NCBI GenBank assembly: GCA_012837605.1
Contig: DUQV01000152.1
Location: forward strand, 1 to 33,906
Length of the DNA stretch: 33,906 bases
Origin: Clostridiales bacterium
Lineage (GTDB): Bacteria; Bacillota; Clostridia; Lachnospirales; Lachnospiraceae
Direction: 5' to 3'
How positions within the stretch are numbered: position 1 is the first letter of the stretch; the number at the start of each line of letters is the position of its first letter. Shown piece by piece: positions 1-7,980 of the stretch. Under the pieces are notes generated by a model. The model was not told where the DNA came from and made no database searches. It worked only from the letters and a program-made list of their open reading frames with translations. The position numbers and the translations under genes were made by a program.

Positions 1-107
1 GATAAACCGGGTTCTGCTTTTTTCTTTTTTGTATCTATACCTTTGTATAATATATGCTTAGCCTCTTTCTTGAATTTTTTGTGTGATGATTTAATACCCT
101 TTCCCAT
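1..107 (-). CDS. Small lysine-rich basic protein, N-terminal part only
   Basis: An ATG at 107 opens a frame that runs off the left edge of the window after about 35 codons. It is preceded by AAGGAG with a 7-base spacer, which is a good ribosome binding site. The visible start reads MGKGIKSSHKKFKKEAKHI and continues with a second lysine cluster, so the N-terminus is strongly basic, with no signal peptide or membrane segment. It lies downstream of rpsU on the same strand but beyond the rpsU terminator, so it probably has its own promoter in 108-248; I saw no convincing one. I do not recognise the family. The charge suggests contact with nucleic acid or the ribosome, but that is only an inference. 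Confidence 0.6.
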   Translation of the reverse strand, partial: MGKGIKSSHKKFKKEAKHILYKGIDTKKKKAEPGL

Positions 108-248
108 TGACAATCTCCTTCTACAGGAAGCTGATATTTATACAATCAGTAAAGCATTTGAATTCGCTTATCCGTAAATAAACAACAGATACTGTTAATA
201 ATATATGTTTTTACCCTATCATGTAGACTAATATGGTTAATTGAACAT

Positions 249-277
249 AAAAAACTTCCAATGTATGCATTGGAAGT
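249..277 (-). terminator. Intrinsic terminator of rpsU
   Basis: A perfect 10-bp stem (ACTTCCAATG at 254-263 with CATTGGAAGT at 268-277) and a TATG loop lie just after the rpsU stop codon. On the minus strand the stem is followed by six T residues (254-249). A T-run at 280-285 on the other side means it could also stop transcripts from the left. Confidence 0.88.
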
Positions 278-286
278 CCTTTTTTA

Positions 287-460
287 TTAATATTTACGTT
301 TTCTTGCAGCCTCAGACTTTTTCTTGCGTCTTACACTTGGCTTCTCGTAATGCTCCCTCTTACGGATTTCCTGTTGGATACCGGCTTTCGCGCAGTTTCT
401 TTTGAATCTGCGGAGAGCACTATCTAATGTTTCGTTTTCTTTAACAATAACATTTGACAT
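287..460 (-). CDS. rpsU: 30S ribosomal protein bS21
   Basis: This 57-residue protein is bS21, a small-subunit ribosomal protein at the mRNA exit platform. It begins [20 protein letters not shown] and ends in an arginine- and lysine-rich tail ([12 protein letters not shown]), matching the usual length and composition. The frame stays open 24 codons further upstream, but the ATG at 460 is the family start. It is preceded by AGGTG at a normal distance and by a stronger GGAGGGAGG about 14 bases away, which is an unusual arrangement. The gene has its own promoter (541-568), a leader hairpin (483-508) and a terminator (249-277), so it is probably transcribed alone. Confidence 0.96.
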   Translation of the reverse strand: MSNVIVKENETLDSALRRFKRNCAKAGIQQEIRKREHYEKPSVRRKKKSEAARKRKY

Positions 461-482
461 TGTCTCACACCTAACCTCCCTC

Positions 483-508
483 CAGTTGTGAATTGTGCCT
501 GACAACTG
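483..508 (-). promoter_or_regulatory. Leader hairpin upstream of rpsU
   Basis: CAGTTGT (483-489) and ACAACTG (502-508) form a perfect 7-bp stem in the short 5' leader of rpsU. Its base touches the GGAGGGAGG tract (483-475 on the minus strand), so folding could affect access to that site. A regulatory role is inferred; only the inverted repeat is seen directly. Confidence 0.4.
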
Positions 509-540
509 TTTGGGTATTATTTTGTATAGCACTACAATAG

Positions 541-568
541 ATTATAACATAAAAAACTAATTCGTCAA
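541..568 (-). promoter_or_regulatory. SigA-type promoter of rpsU
   Basis: On the minus strand, TTGACG (568-563) is followed after 16 bases by TATAAT (546-541). A TG one base before the -10 box makes it an extended -10. Transcription should start near 534, giving a leader of about 75 nucleotides. Confidence 0.8.
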
Positions 569-622
569 CTTTTTTTGAACAGAATAATGCGCCTTACAAT
601 TACATATAATGCCATATTATAA

Positions 623-1207
623 CTAATTTTTATATTGTTTTGATATGTTTATTAAACCAAGTGTAAGCTTTATAACCATCTCAGCCATGAACCGAGGTGA
701 TTTTTTCATATTATCATCAAACCATTTCTGAACAATGCCGATACATCCGGTAATTGCAAAGGAATATACATATTCCGCATCCTCTCTGGATATCTTATTA
801 TTATCTGTTAAGTCGTTTATTATTTTATCATATGCGAGAATCATAACTTTTTTTTGAAAGCTTAAGTCTCCTCTTTCACTTAGAAGAAGCCTGCAAAGCT
901 TAGCGTTTTCTTTTATATATCCGAATATTTTCTCAGCAAGTTCAATATCATTAACCTTTTTCCCCTTATGATAAAGCTGTGAGAGATATACATTAACATT
1001 TTCAAGTAATTCATTTTCGATTTTTCTTAACAGATCATATACATCCGTATAATGTGAATAAAATGTGGCTCTATTTATGTCGGCATTCTCACAGATTTCT
1101 TTAACAGTAATGAGTGAGATATCCTTTTTCTCCAAAAGATTAATGAAACTTTCCTTTAAAACCATTTTCGTATATTTTACTCTCCTGTCATCTTTATCAT
1201 TCTTCAT
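623..1207 (-). CDS. TetR/AcrR-family transcriptional regulator
   Basis: This 194-residue protein has the TetR arrangement: an N-terminal helix-turn-helix region at about residues 12-58, with the signature ITVKEICENADINRATFYSHY, followed by an all-helical ligand-binding and dimerisation region. TetR proteins usually repress their own gene and a neighbouring operon until they bind a small molecule. The ATG at 1207 follows GGAGG with a 7-base spacer. It is divergent from an MMPL exporter gene, with a 16-bp palindrome between them (1261-1276). The pairing resembles FarR/FarE of Staphylococcus aureus, where a TetR protein controls a divergent MMPL fatty-acid exporter. The ligand here is unknown. 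Confidence 0.9.
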   Translation of the reverse strand: MKNDKDDRRVKYTKMVLKESFINLLEKKDISLITVKEICENADINRATFYSHYTDVYDLLRKIENELLENVNVYLSQLYHKGKKVNDIELAEKIFGYIKENAKLCRLLLSERGDLSFQKKVMILAYDKIINDLTDNNKISREDAEYVYSFAITGCIGIVQKWFDDNMKKSPRFMAEMVIKLTLGLINISKQYKN

Positions 1208-1260
1208 AATTGGTCCTCCATCTTTTGAATTTTTGTTGTTTTTTCAACCATAATAACATA

Positions 1261-1276
1261 TTAGTTGTTCAACTAA
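1261..1276. promoter_or_regulatory. Palindromic candidate operator for the TetR regulator
   Basis: TTAGTTG-TT-CAACTAA is a perfect 16-bp palindrome 54 bases upstream of the tetR start and within the divergent intergenic region. A looser half-match, GTTG-N6-CAAC, lies at 1235-1248, closer to the regulator gene. Size, symmetry and position fit a TetR dimer site. A TATAAT at 1355-1360 could be the -10 box for the plus-strand operon, but no good -35 box accompanies it. Confidence 0.6.
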
Positions 1277-1430
1277 CATTAATTAAACATCTGTATGTTG
1301 TAATATCATCACAATGTTATTAAACTATACATATAGTTATTTGTCAACACTGTGTATAATACAATACCATTGTACTAGTGCAATAAAACATGCTAAAACC
1401 TGACATTATAATATTAATAGGAGGGATTCT

Positions 1431-3485
1431 GTGAATCGGTTTTCAGAAGAGATTGTTAAACATAAGAAGATTATTATAATTATATTCGTTATTTTTGCTC
1501 TCATCACCGGTATCATGACTGCTGCTGTTTCAATAAATTATAAGATGATAGATTATCTTCCAAAGGATTCACCATCAACAATAGCTATAAGAATTATTAA
1601 AGATGAATTTTCAGATGATATGCCAAGCGGCAGAGTTATGATAAACAATGTATCTATAACGGAAGCATTGGAATATAAAGAAAAGATTAAGAATATTGAT
1701 GGAATTACTTCGGTTAGCTGGCTCGACGATATTATCGGTCTGAACACATTGCAGTCAGTTCCTTTGGAATTCTTGGATAAAGAAATTGTAGATTCTTATT
1801 ATAAAGAAAACAGTGCTCTACTGACAATATCCATAGAAAGCGGAAAAGAGCAAGATACAGTTGCCAAGCTCTATGAAATAATAGGTAAAGATAATTCGGC
1901 ATCCGGCGAAGGCATAAATCTTGCCGAGACACAGAATATGTCTGTATCAGAGGTGCTGAATGCAATGCTGATACTTCTTCCTATTGTCATATTTATACTT
2001 ATCATCACAACCTCTTCATGGGCAGAGCCCTTGTTGTTTTTATCATCCATGGGCATAGCTATTGTTATAAACATGGGAACCAACATAATCTTTGGCGAGA
2101 TTTCTTTTATTTCCAATACGGTTAGTCCTGTATTACAACTGGCTGTATCCTTGGATTATGCTATTTTTCTTCTCCATAGTTTCAATAAGCACAGACTTAA
2201 GACAGATCCTGAAACAGCTATGAAAAATGCAATAAAGGAATCTGTATCTACCGTAGCGGCAAGTGCATCCACTACCGTAATTGGATTTGCATCTCTTATG
2301 TTCATGAGATTCGGTATAGGAGCCGACCTCGGTATAACTCTTCTTAAAGGAGTAATTCTAAGCTTTATAACAGTTATGGTATTTTTACCTTCTATAGCTT
2401 TGCTCTTGTATAAGACTATTGATAAAACACGACATCGTAAGTTTATTCCTGATTTTAAAGGCTCAGGAAAGTTCATTATGAAGATCAGAATACCATTCTT
2501 GATATTGGCGTTGGTTATTGTGATCCCGGTTTTTTTAGCTCAGTCAAAAACCGAATTTCTGTATGGATTAGGTGATATTACAGCATCTACAAGAGCAGGA
2601 ACCGATTCAAGACTTATAGAAGAAAAATTCGGTAAAGACAACATGCTGGTGCTTTTGATTCCCAAAGAAAACGTTGGTAAGGAAAAGGAGCTTTGCGATA
2701 AATTATCCGCTCTTACACATGTTACAAGCGTTATTTCCTATGAAACAAGTGTGGGTTCTATAATACCTCATGAATTTGTCCCCAAGGAAGCATACGACCA
2801 ATTCTATTCAGAGAATTTTTCAAGAATTGTTCTGTACACTGATAATGGTGAAGAGGATAAGGCTGCTTTTGAAACAATAGAAACAATAACAGACATTGCG
2901 GATAAATACTATGACACTCATTATCTTACCGGTACAAGTGCTACTTTATATGATATGAAAAGTACCGTATCATCGGATACAAGACGTGTAAATATTGTGG
3001 CTATAATTGGAATATTCATAGTACTGCTTATAACCTTCCGTTCCATTAGTTTACCCTTCATATTAGTGTTTTGTATAGAAACCGCCATATGGATAAATCT
3101 GTCCGTGCCTTACTTTTTAGATAATAAGATAAACTTTATCGGATATTTAATAATCAGTACCGTACAACTGGGCGCAACTGTTGATTATGCCATATTATTT
3201 ACCAATTCATATCTGGGAAGCAGAAAAGAACTGATAAGAAAAGATGCTATAATCAGTACAATAAGCAACAATCTTGTGGCTGTCCTAACTTCTGCAATTA
3301 TTCTTGCATCAGCAGGATTCGCTCTGGCCATTACATCAAATAATCCTATTATATCCGAGCTGGGATTGCTTTTGGGAAGAGGTACTCTTCTGTCTCTGAT
3401 GATGGTGGTCTTAGTGTTACCGGCACTGCTTGTATTATTTGATAAGATTATTAAAAAAACTACAATGAAAATAAATTGGAAATAG
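1431..3485 (+). CDS. MMPL/RND-family membrane exporter
   Basis: This 684-residue protein has the two-fold RND/MMPL layout. A first membrane helix (about 13-34) is followed by an extracytoplasmic domain (about 38-170) and a block of five helices (about 177-325). A seventh helix (about 352-370), a second external domain (about 371-520) and a final five-helix block follow. Each half carries the MMPL Asp-Tyr pair in a membrane helix: SLDYAIF (D242-Y243) and TVDYAIL (D585-Y586). In this family the pairs form the proton relay that drives export, often of lipids. The GTG start at 1431 follows AGGAGGG. The next gene begins 9 bases after the stop, so they form an operon. The substrate cannot be read from the sequence; a lipid or lipophilic toxin is a family-based guess. 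Confidence 0.92.
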   Translation: MNRFSEEIVKHKKIIIIIFVIFALITGIMTAAVSINYKMIDYLPKDSPSTIAIRIIKDEFSDDMPSGRVMINNVSITEALEYKEKIKNIDGITSVSWLDDIIGLNTLQSVPLEFLDKEIVDSYYKENSALLTISIESGKEQDTVAKLYEIIGKDNSASGEGINLAETQNMSVSEVLNAMLILLPIVIFILIITTSSWAEPLLFLSSMGIAIVINMGTNIIFGEISFISNTVSPVLQLAVSLDYAIFLLHSFNKHRLKTDPETAMKNAIKESVSTVAASASTTVIGFASLMFMRFGIGADLGITLLKGVILSFITVMVFLPSIALLLYKTIDKTRHRKFIPDFKGSGKFIMKIRIPFLILALVIVIPVFLAQSKTEFLYGLGDITASTRAGTDSRLIEEKFGKDNMLVLLIPKENVGKEKELCDKLSALTHVTSVISYETSVGSIIPHEFVPKEAYDQFYSENFSRIVLYTDNGEEDKAAFETIETITDIADKYYDTHYLTGTSATLYDMKSTVSSDTRRVNIVAIIGIFIVLLITFRSISLPFILVFCIETAIWINLSVPYFLDNKINFIGYLIISTVQLGATVDYAILFTNSYLGSRKELIRKDAIISTISNNLVAVLTSAIILASAGFALAITSNNPIISELGLLLGRGTLLSLMMVVLVLPALLVLFDKIIKKTTMKINWK

Positions 3486-3494
3486 GAGGAAATT

Positions 3495-5027
3495 ATGAGA
3501 AAGATATCAGCAATTATTTTAACTGCAATTATATTAATATCATCTGCTGCTCCCATTGCCACAGCCTCATCCTTTAAGGAAGAGGTGGTATATGGACTGC
3601 TGAACCATGACGGAAGTGTAGATAATCTCTATGTGGTTAACATTTTTCAAGGCGGCAGTATAACAGATTATGGCGATTATGATAAAGTTATCAACCTGAC
3701 TACAAATGAACAACTGATACAAAACAATGATATGATTACCATCGATACCAAAGCCGACAGATTCTATTATCAGGGTAATCTTATCTCAAAAGAGCTGCCA
3801 TGGAATATTGATATTAAATATTACCTGAATGATAAGGAACTGGCTGCTGATGCACTTGCGGGTAAAAGCGGTAAACTTAAAATTGCAGTATCAATTGGCA
3901 AAAACCCTTCCGTAAACTCTTCTTTTTATGACAATTTCGGTTTACAGATTGCTGTTTTACTCGATAATAAATTATGCAGTAATATTATTGCTGAAAATGC
4001 CACAATAGCTGAAGCGGCAGGCAGCAAGCAGATAAATTTCACCGTATTGTCGGGGAAACCATTTGAAGGTACTGTTTCAGCCGATGTGAAAGATTTTGAA
4101 ATGGACCCCATATCAATAAATGCAATCCGATTGGCTTTTGATATAGATATTGACAGCAATGAATTTACAAACCGGTTTGGTGAGCTTATCGAAGGAATTA
4201 AAAGTCTTGATGAAGGTGCCGGTGAGCTATTATCAGGAATAAATGAATTAGCTGACGGATTATCAGAATATGCGGATGGAGTAAAAGCATTCAATAACGG
4301 AATAAAACAGCTCTCAACCGGGGTAAATGATCTGTATACCGGCATATCATCATTAAGTACGGGTTTATCAGAGCTTGTCAAACAAAATGAAAACATAAAT
4401 AATGGTGCCGTAACAATACAGAACATGGCCTTTGATGCAATCAATGCACAGCTTCAGGGGATGGGTCTTGGATTTCCTGCTCTTACACCGGATAATTATG
4501 AAAGTGTTCTGTCCGGCATACAGGATCTTAACGTGCTTAAGCTTCAGCTCGACGGAATCGTACAATTTGTTCAAGGGCTAAAAAGCTATACAGATGGTGT
4601 TGCACAGCTAAATACGGGTGCAGATGAGCTTACCGAAGGAACCGGGAAATTCAAAGACTCCGTCGGCGAAATCACAGCATCATCAGATGCAATCTATGAA
4701 GGTGCTGTCAGAATACATTCAGGTATTAAGGAGCTTAGAGACGGTATGGCTGCCTACAAGGAAGGTACGAATGAGTTCAGGAGTAAAACCTCCGGAATAG
4801 ATACCGGCATTGATGAACAGATAAACGAGATATTGGATGATATATTAGGAAGCGATGAAAGCCTTGGATCTTTTACGTCCGAGAAAAATACAAATACATC
4901 ATCGGTTCAGTTCGTTTTAAAAACACCGTCAATTAAATTACCTGTCGTTGAGAATCATATTGATGCCAAGCCGGTAAAGCTTACCTTCTGGCAGAGATTA
5001 TTAAAACTGTTCGGACTGTATAAATAA
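3495..5027 (+). CDS. Secreted LxxG heptad-repeat protein, putative exporter partner
   Basis: The protein has 510 residues. An N-terminal signal peptide (about 1-24, hydrophobic core AIILTAIILISSAAP) predicts secretion. Residues about 30-220 form a beta-rich region. Two tracts then repeat every seven residues with Leu and Gly in register (about 229-295 and 353-425), for example INELADGLSEYADG; this is the LxxG repeat seen in YhgE/Pip-like envelope proteins. The C-terminus (FWQRLLKLFGLYK) is a short amphipathic basic tail rather than a full membrane anchor. AGGAGG precedes the ATG. Co-transcription with the MMPL gene suggests a periplasmic-side or wall-spanning partner for the exporter; that function is inferred. 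Confidence 0.8.
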   Translation: MRKISAIILTAIILISSAAPIATASSFKEEVVYGLLNHDGSVDNLYVVNIFQGGSITDYGDYDKVINLTTNEQLIQNNDMITIDTKADRFYYQGNLISKELPWNIDIKYYLNDKELAADALAGKSGKLKIAVSIGKNPSVNSSFYDNFGLQIAVLLDNKLCSNIIAENATIAEAAGSKQINFTVLSGKPFEGTVSADVKDFEMDPISINAIRLAFDIDIDSNEFTNRFGELIEGIKSLDEGAGELLSGINELADGLSEYADGVKAFNNGIKQLSTGVNDLYTGISSLSTGLSELVKQNENINNGAVTIQNMAFDAINAQLQGMGLGFPALTPDNYESVLSGIQDLNVLKLQLDGIVQFVQGLKSYTDGVAQLNTGADELTEGTGKFKDSVGEITASSDAIYEGAVRIHSGIKELRDGMAAYKEGTNEFRSKTSGIDTGIDEQINEILDDILGSDESLGSFTSEKNTNTSSVQFVLKTPSIKLPVVENHIDAKPVKLTFWQRLLKLFGLYK

Positions 5028-5062
5028 AAATATAAAAAAATCAATGCATGTAAAATAAATGT

Positions 5063-5079
5063 GGGTGTTGCCTACACCC
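5063..5079. other. Short GC-rich hairpin after the exporter operon
   Basis: GGGTGT (5063-5068) and ACACCC (5074-5079) form a 6-bp stem with a 5-base loop, 36 bases after the plus-strand stop codon. No T-run follows, so it is at best a weak terminator or an RNA 3'-end stabiliser. No better terminator for the MMPL operon was found in 5028-5232. Confidence 0.35.
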
Positions 5080-5140
5080 GATATCAGGAATGAATATGAA
5101 TTTTATCAGTATACTTTATGTGCTGATGGATTAATTGCTG

Positions 5141-5176
5141 CCGGCGTACAGACTCAATACTTGAATCTTACGCCGG
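5141..5176. repeat. Long imperfect hairpin, possible relic of a mobile-element end
   Basis: CCGGCGTA (5141-5148) pairs with TACGCCGG (5169-5176). Inside it, AGA pairs with TCT and TCAA with TTGA, leaving a 3-base loop. The arm is nearly continuous, with one bulge and one mismatch. A second possible stem, CTTACG (5167-5172) with CGTGAG (5184-5189), overlaps it and is followed by TGAAAGTCC. Such competing hairpins in convergent intergenic DNA resemble the ends of IS200/IS605-type elements, but no transposase or tnpB gene is present and this origin is not proved. Confidence 0.4.
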
Positions 5177-5232
5177 TTGCTTACGTGAGTGAAAGTCCCT
5201 AACACTCTAAATTAATCCTTTGCAATAGCAAT

Positions 5233-5282
5233 AAAAAAACCATCTTCCTGATGAGATATCCGCTTCTCACCAAAAAGATGGT
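5233..5282 (-). terminator. Intrinsic terminator of alaS (end of the his-alaS block)
   Basis: ACCATCTT (5239-5246) pairs with AAGATGGT (5275-5282). An inner stem, TGATGAGA with TCTCACCA (one G-U pair), extends the hairpin. On the minus strand it is followed by a run of seven T residues (5239-5233). It lies 15 bases after the alaS stop codon. Confidence 0.88.
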
Positions 5283-5297
5283 ATAGACACACTCTGT

Positions 5298-7943
5298 TTA
5301 CTGCTGCAATTGCTTGTCCAGTACCTCAGCTGCTTTTGCGATAGCATCAGGTATCCCTGCTGCGTTCTTTCCACCTGCCTGTGCCATGTTAGGTCTTCCG
5401 CCTCCGCCTCCACCGACTAAAACAGCAAGCTCTTTGACCAAGTTGCCGGCATGTGCACCCTTTCTGACAGCCTCTTCACTTACCATTGCAACTAGGCTTA
5501 CCTTATCGGGAGCTGTAGATGAAGCTAATATGACCACACCTTCACCTAATTTATCCTTTAATTTATCGCCCAGATTTCTTAATCCGTTCATATCCATATC
5601 GGGTACATCAGCCGCCAAAAGCTTTACTCCCGATACCTCACGAACCTGATTCATGACGTCACCTAAGGATTCGCTTGCAAGCTTGGATTTTAGCTTTTCA
5701 TTCTCTGATTTGAGTGCTTTGATCTCCTCATGCAAACCTTCGATTCTGTCTGTAAGCTGTGACGGCTCGGCTTTGGCAGCCCTTGCGGCTTCATACAACC
5801 TGTTCTCAAGCTCCTTATAGTATGCAAGCACATTATGTCCTGTCAAAGCTTCTATTCTTCTTACTCCGGCAGCAATACCGGTCTCTGAAAGAATTTTGAA
5901 TACCGCAATAGTTCCTGTATTGGATACATGCGTACCTCCGCACAGCTCCTTGCTGAAATCTCCCATGGATACAACACGTACTTTTTCTGAATATTTTTCA
6001 CCGAAAAGTGCCATTGCACCTTCTTTTTTAGCATCATCAATACTCATTAGCTTTGTATTTACAGAAAGGTTCATGCTTATATGCTTATTAACAATATCTT
6101 CAACCCTGTTGATTTCATCATCGGTCATAGCTGAAAAATGTGTAAAGTCAAATCTGAGCCTGTCATTAGATACGAAGGAGCCTGCCTGCTCAACATGACT
6201 TCCAAGCACCATTCTCAGTGCTTTATGAAGCAGATGAGTCGCTGAATGGTTCTTAGCCGTATCCGCTCTATGCTCAGAATTTACCTTCAGTGTAACCTTA
6301 TCGCTTACCTTCAGATTACCCTTTGATAATGTTCCGATATGACCAATCTTACCACCTTGAAGATTTACAACATCCTCTACCGTGAATTCTGCAGAATCAT
6401 AAATAATAACACCTATATCAGCCAATTGACCTCCGCTTGTGGCATAAAACGGTGTCTCTTCAACTATTACTGTTCCTCTTTGACCTGTAACGAGTTCTTT
6501 AACAATCTCTGTCTCCGTAGTAAGAGCGGTAATAACAGAAGAATGCTCCAAGGTATCATAACCTACGAACTTTGATGTAAGATTATGATCAAGCTGCTGA
6601 TATATTGTCTCTTCAGAGCCCATATAATTAGTGGTACCTCTTGCACTTCTGGCAGTTTCTCTCTGAACCTCCATGGCTTCCATAAAGCCCTTTTCATCGA
6701 TCTGATAACCCTTCTCTTCGAGTATTTCCTTTGTTAAGTCAAAAGGAAAACCATAAGTGTCATACAGCCTAAATACATCCTCACCGGACAGTATTTTCTG
6801 ATTTTTACTCTCCATATCCTTCTGCATATCCTGAAGTATGGAAAGACCCTGATCAATTGTCTTGCCAAACTTTTCTTCTTCAATCGTAAGAATCTTGAGA
6901 ATATAGTCTTTCTTCTCTTCAAGCTCCGGATAACCATCCTTCGATTCTTCAATAACCGTAATTGCCAGCTTGGCCAAGAAGCTGTCCTTTATACCGAGTA
7001 AACGGCCATGTCTTGCTGCACGTCTAAGCAGTCTTCTAAAGACATAGCCCCTGCCCTCATTGGAAGGAATGATGCCGTCAGATGCCATAAATGTAACCGA
7101 ACGGATATGATCAGTAATGAGACGAATTGATATGTCCTTCTTTAGATCACTAAGATACTCCACATCAGCTATCTCACAAACCTTCTCTCTTATGGCTTTC
7201 ATAGTATCGATATCAAATATTGACTCAACATCCTGTACGGCAACAGCCAATCTTTCCAAACCCATGCCGGTATCGATGTTCTTCTTTTCCAGTTCAGTAT
7301 AATTACCGTTACCGTCTCCGTAAAACTGAGTAAATACATTGTTCCATATTTCAATAAAACGGTCACAATCACAGCCCACTTCACATGTAGCCTTACCGCA
7401 GCCATACTTTTCGCCGCGGTCATAATAGATTTCCGAGCATGGTCCGCAAGGACCAGATCCTATTTCCCAGAAATTGTCCTCCTTACCCATGCGATATATA
7501 CGCTCTTTTGCTATACCGATTTCTTTGTGCCATATATCAAATGCTTCATCATCCTCTTCATATACGGATGGATAAAGTCTGTCTTTGTCAAGTCCGATTA
7601 CTTCGGTCAGAAATTCCCATGACCAAGCCAATGATTCACTTTTAAAATAATCTCCAAAAGAGAAATTTCCAAGCATCTCAAAAAATGTCGCATGACGTGA
7701 AGTCTTTCCGACATTTTCGATATCACCGGTTCTAATACATTTCTGACAAGTAGCCACTCTTTTACTTGGCGGTTCCTCCTGTCCCGTAAAATACGGTTTT
7801 AGCGGAGCCATTCCCGCATTGATTAAGAGCAGGCTGTTGTCATTTTGTGGTACAAGGGGAAAGCTTTTTAAAATCAAATGATCTTTGCTTTCAAAAAAAT
7901 CCAAAAACATTTTCCTTAGTTCATTAACACCATAAGTCCGCAC
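5298..7943 (-). CDS. alaS: Alanine--tRNA ligase
   Basis: The 881-residue enzyme charges tRNA-Ala in the cytoplasm. The class II catalytic core is at about 1-240, including TGMGLERL (225-232). The tRNA-recognition region follows. The editing domain carries the zinc-binding set HSATH (H566, H570) and CGGTH (C668, H672). The C-terminal C-Ala/DHHA1 domain contains GGGGGGRPNMAQAGG. A cysteine-rich loop at 182-193 (CGKATCEVGCDC) is often seen in clostridial AlaRS. The start is GTG at 7943, preceded by AGGAGG 8 bases away; an ATG at 7950 is out of frame. It follows hisIE by 37 bases with no promoter or T-box visible, so it is probably co-transcribed with the histidine genes. Confidence 0.97.
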   Translation of the reverse strand: MRTYGVNELRKMFLDFFESKDHLILKSFPLVPQNDNSLLLINAGMAPLKPYFTGQEEPPSKRVATCQKCIRTGDIENVGKTSRHATFFEMLGNFSFGDYFKSESLAWSWEFLTEVIGLDKDRLYPSVYEEDDEAFDIWHKEIGIAKERIYRMGKEDNFWEIGSGPCGPCSEIYYDRGEKYGCGKATCEVGCDCDRFIEIWNNVFTQFYGDGNGNYTELEKKNIDTGMGLERLAVAVQDVESIFDIDTMKAIREKVCEIADVEYLSDLKKDISIRLITDHIRSVTFMASDGIIPSNEGRGYVFRRLLRRAARHGRLLGIKDSFLAKLAITVIEESKDGYPELEEKKDYILKILTIEEEKFGKTIDQGLSILQDMQKDMESKNQKILSGEDVFRLYDTYGFPFDLTKEILEEKGYQIDEKGFMEAMEVQRETARSARGTTNYMGSEETIYQQLDHNLTSKFVGYDTLEHSSVITALTTETEIVKELVTGQRGTVIVEETPFYATSGGQLADIGVIIYDSAEFTVEDVVNLQGGKIGHIGTLSKGNLKVSDKVTLKVNSEHRADTAKNHSATHLLHKALRMVLGSHVEQAGSFVSNDRLRFDFTHFSAMTDDEINRVEDIVNKHISMNLSVNTKLMSIDDAKKEGAMALFGEKYSEKVRVVSMGDFSKELCGGTHVSNTGTIAVFKILSETGIAAGVRRIEALTGHNVLAYYKELENRLYEAARAAKAEPSQLTDRIEGLHEEIKALKSENEKLKSKLASESLGDVMNQVREVSGVKLLAADVPDMDMNGLRNLGDKLKDKLGEGVVILASSTAPDKVSLVAMVSEEAVRKGAHAGNLVKELAVLVGGGGGGRPNMAQAGGKNAAGIPDAIAKAAEVLDKQLQQ

Positions 7944-7980
7944 TTTTCATGCCTCCTGTTATTGCTTTAAATTTATCTGT

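Noticed and set aside
1341-1370. A full SigA promoter for the MMPL operon
   Set aside because: TTGTCA (1341) and TATAAT (1355) are only 8 bases apart, and neither has a good partner at 16-18 bases. Only a possible -10 box can be noted.
5060-5210. A group II intron remnant
   Set aside because: GTGAAAGTC-like wording occurs in some group II introns, but no maturase, domain V or intron boundaries are visible.
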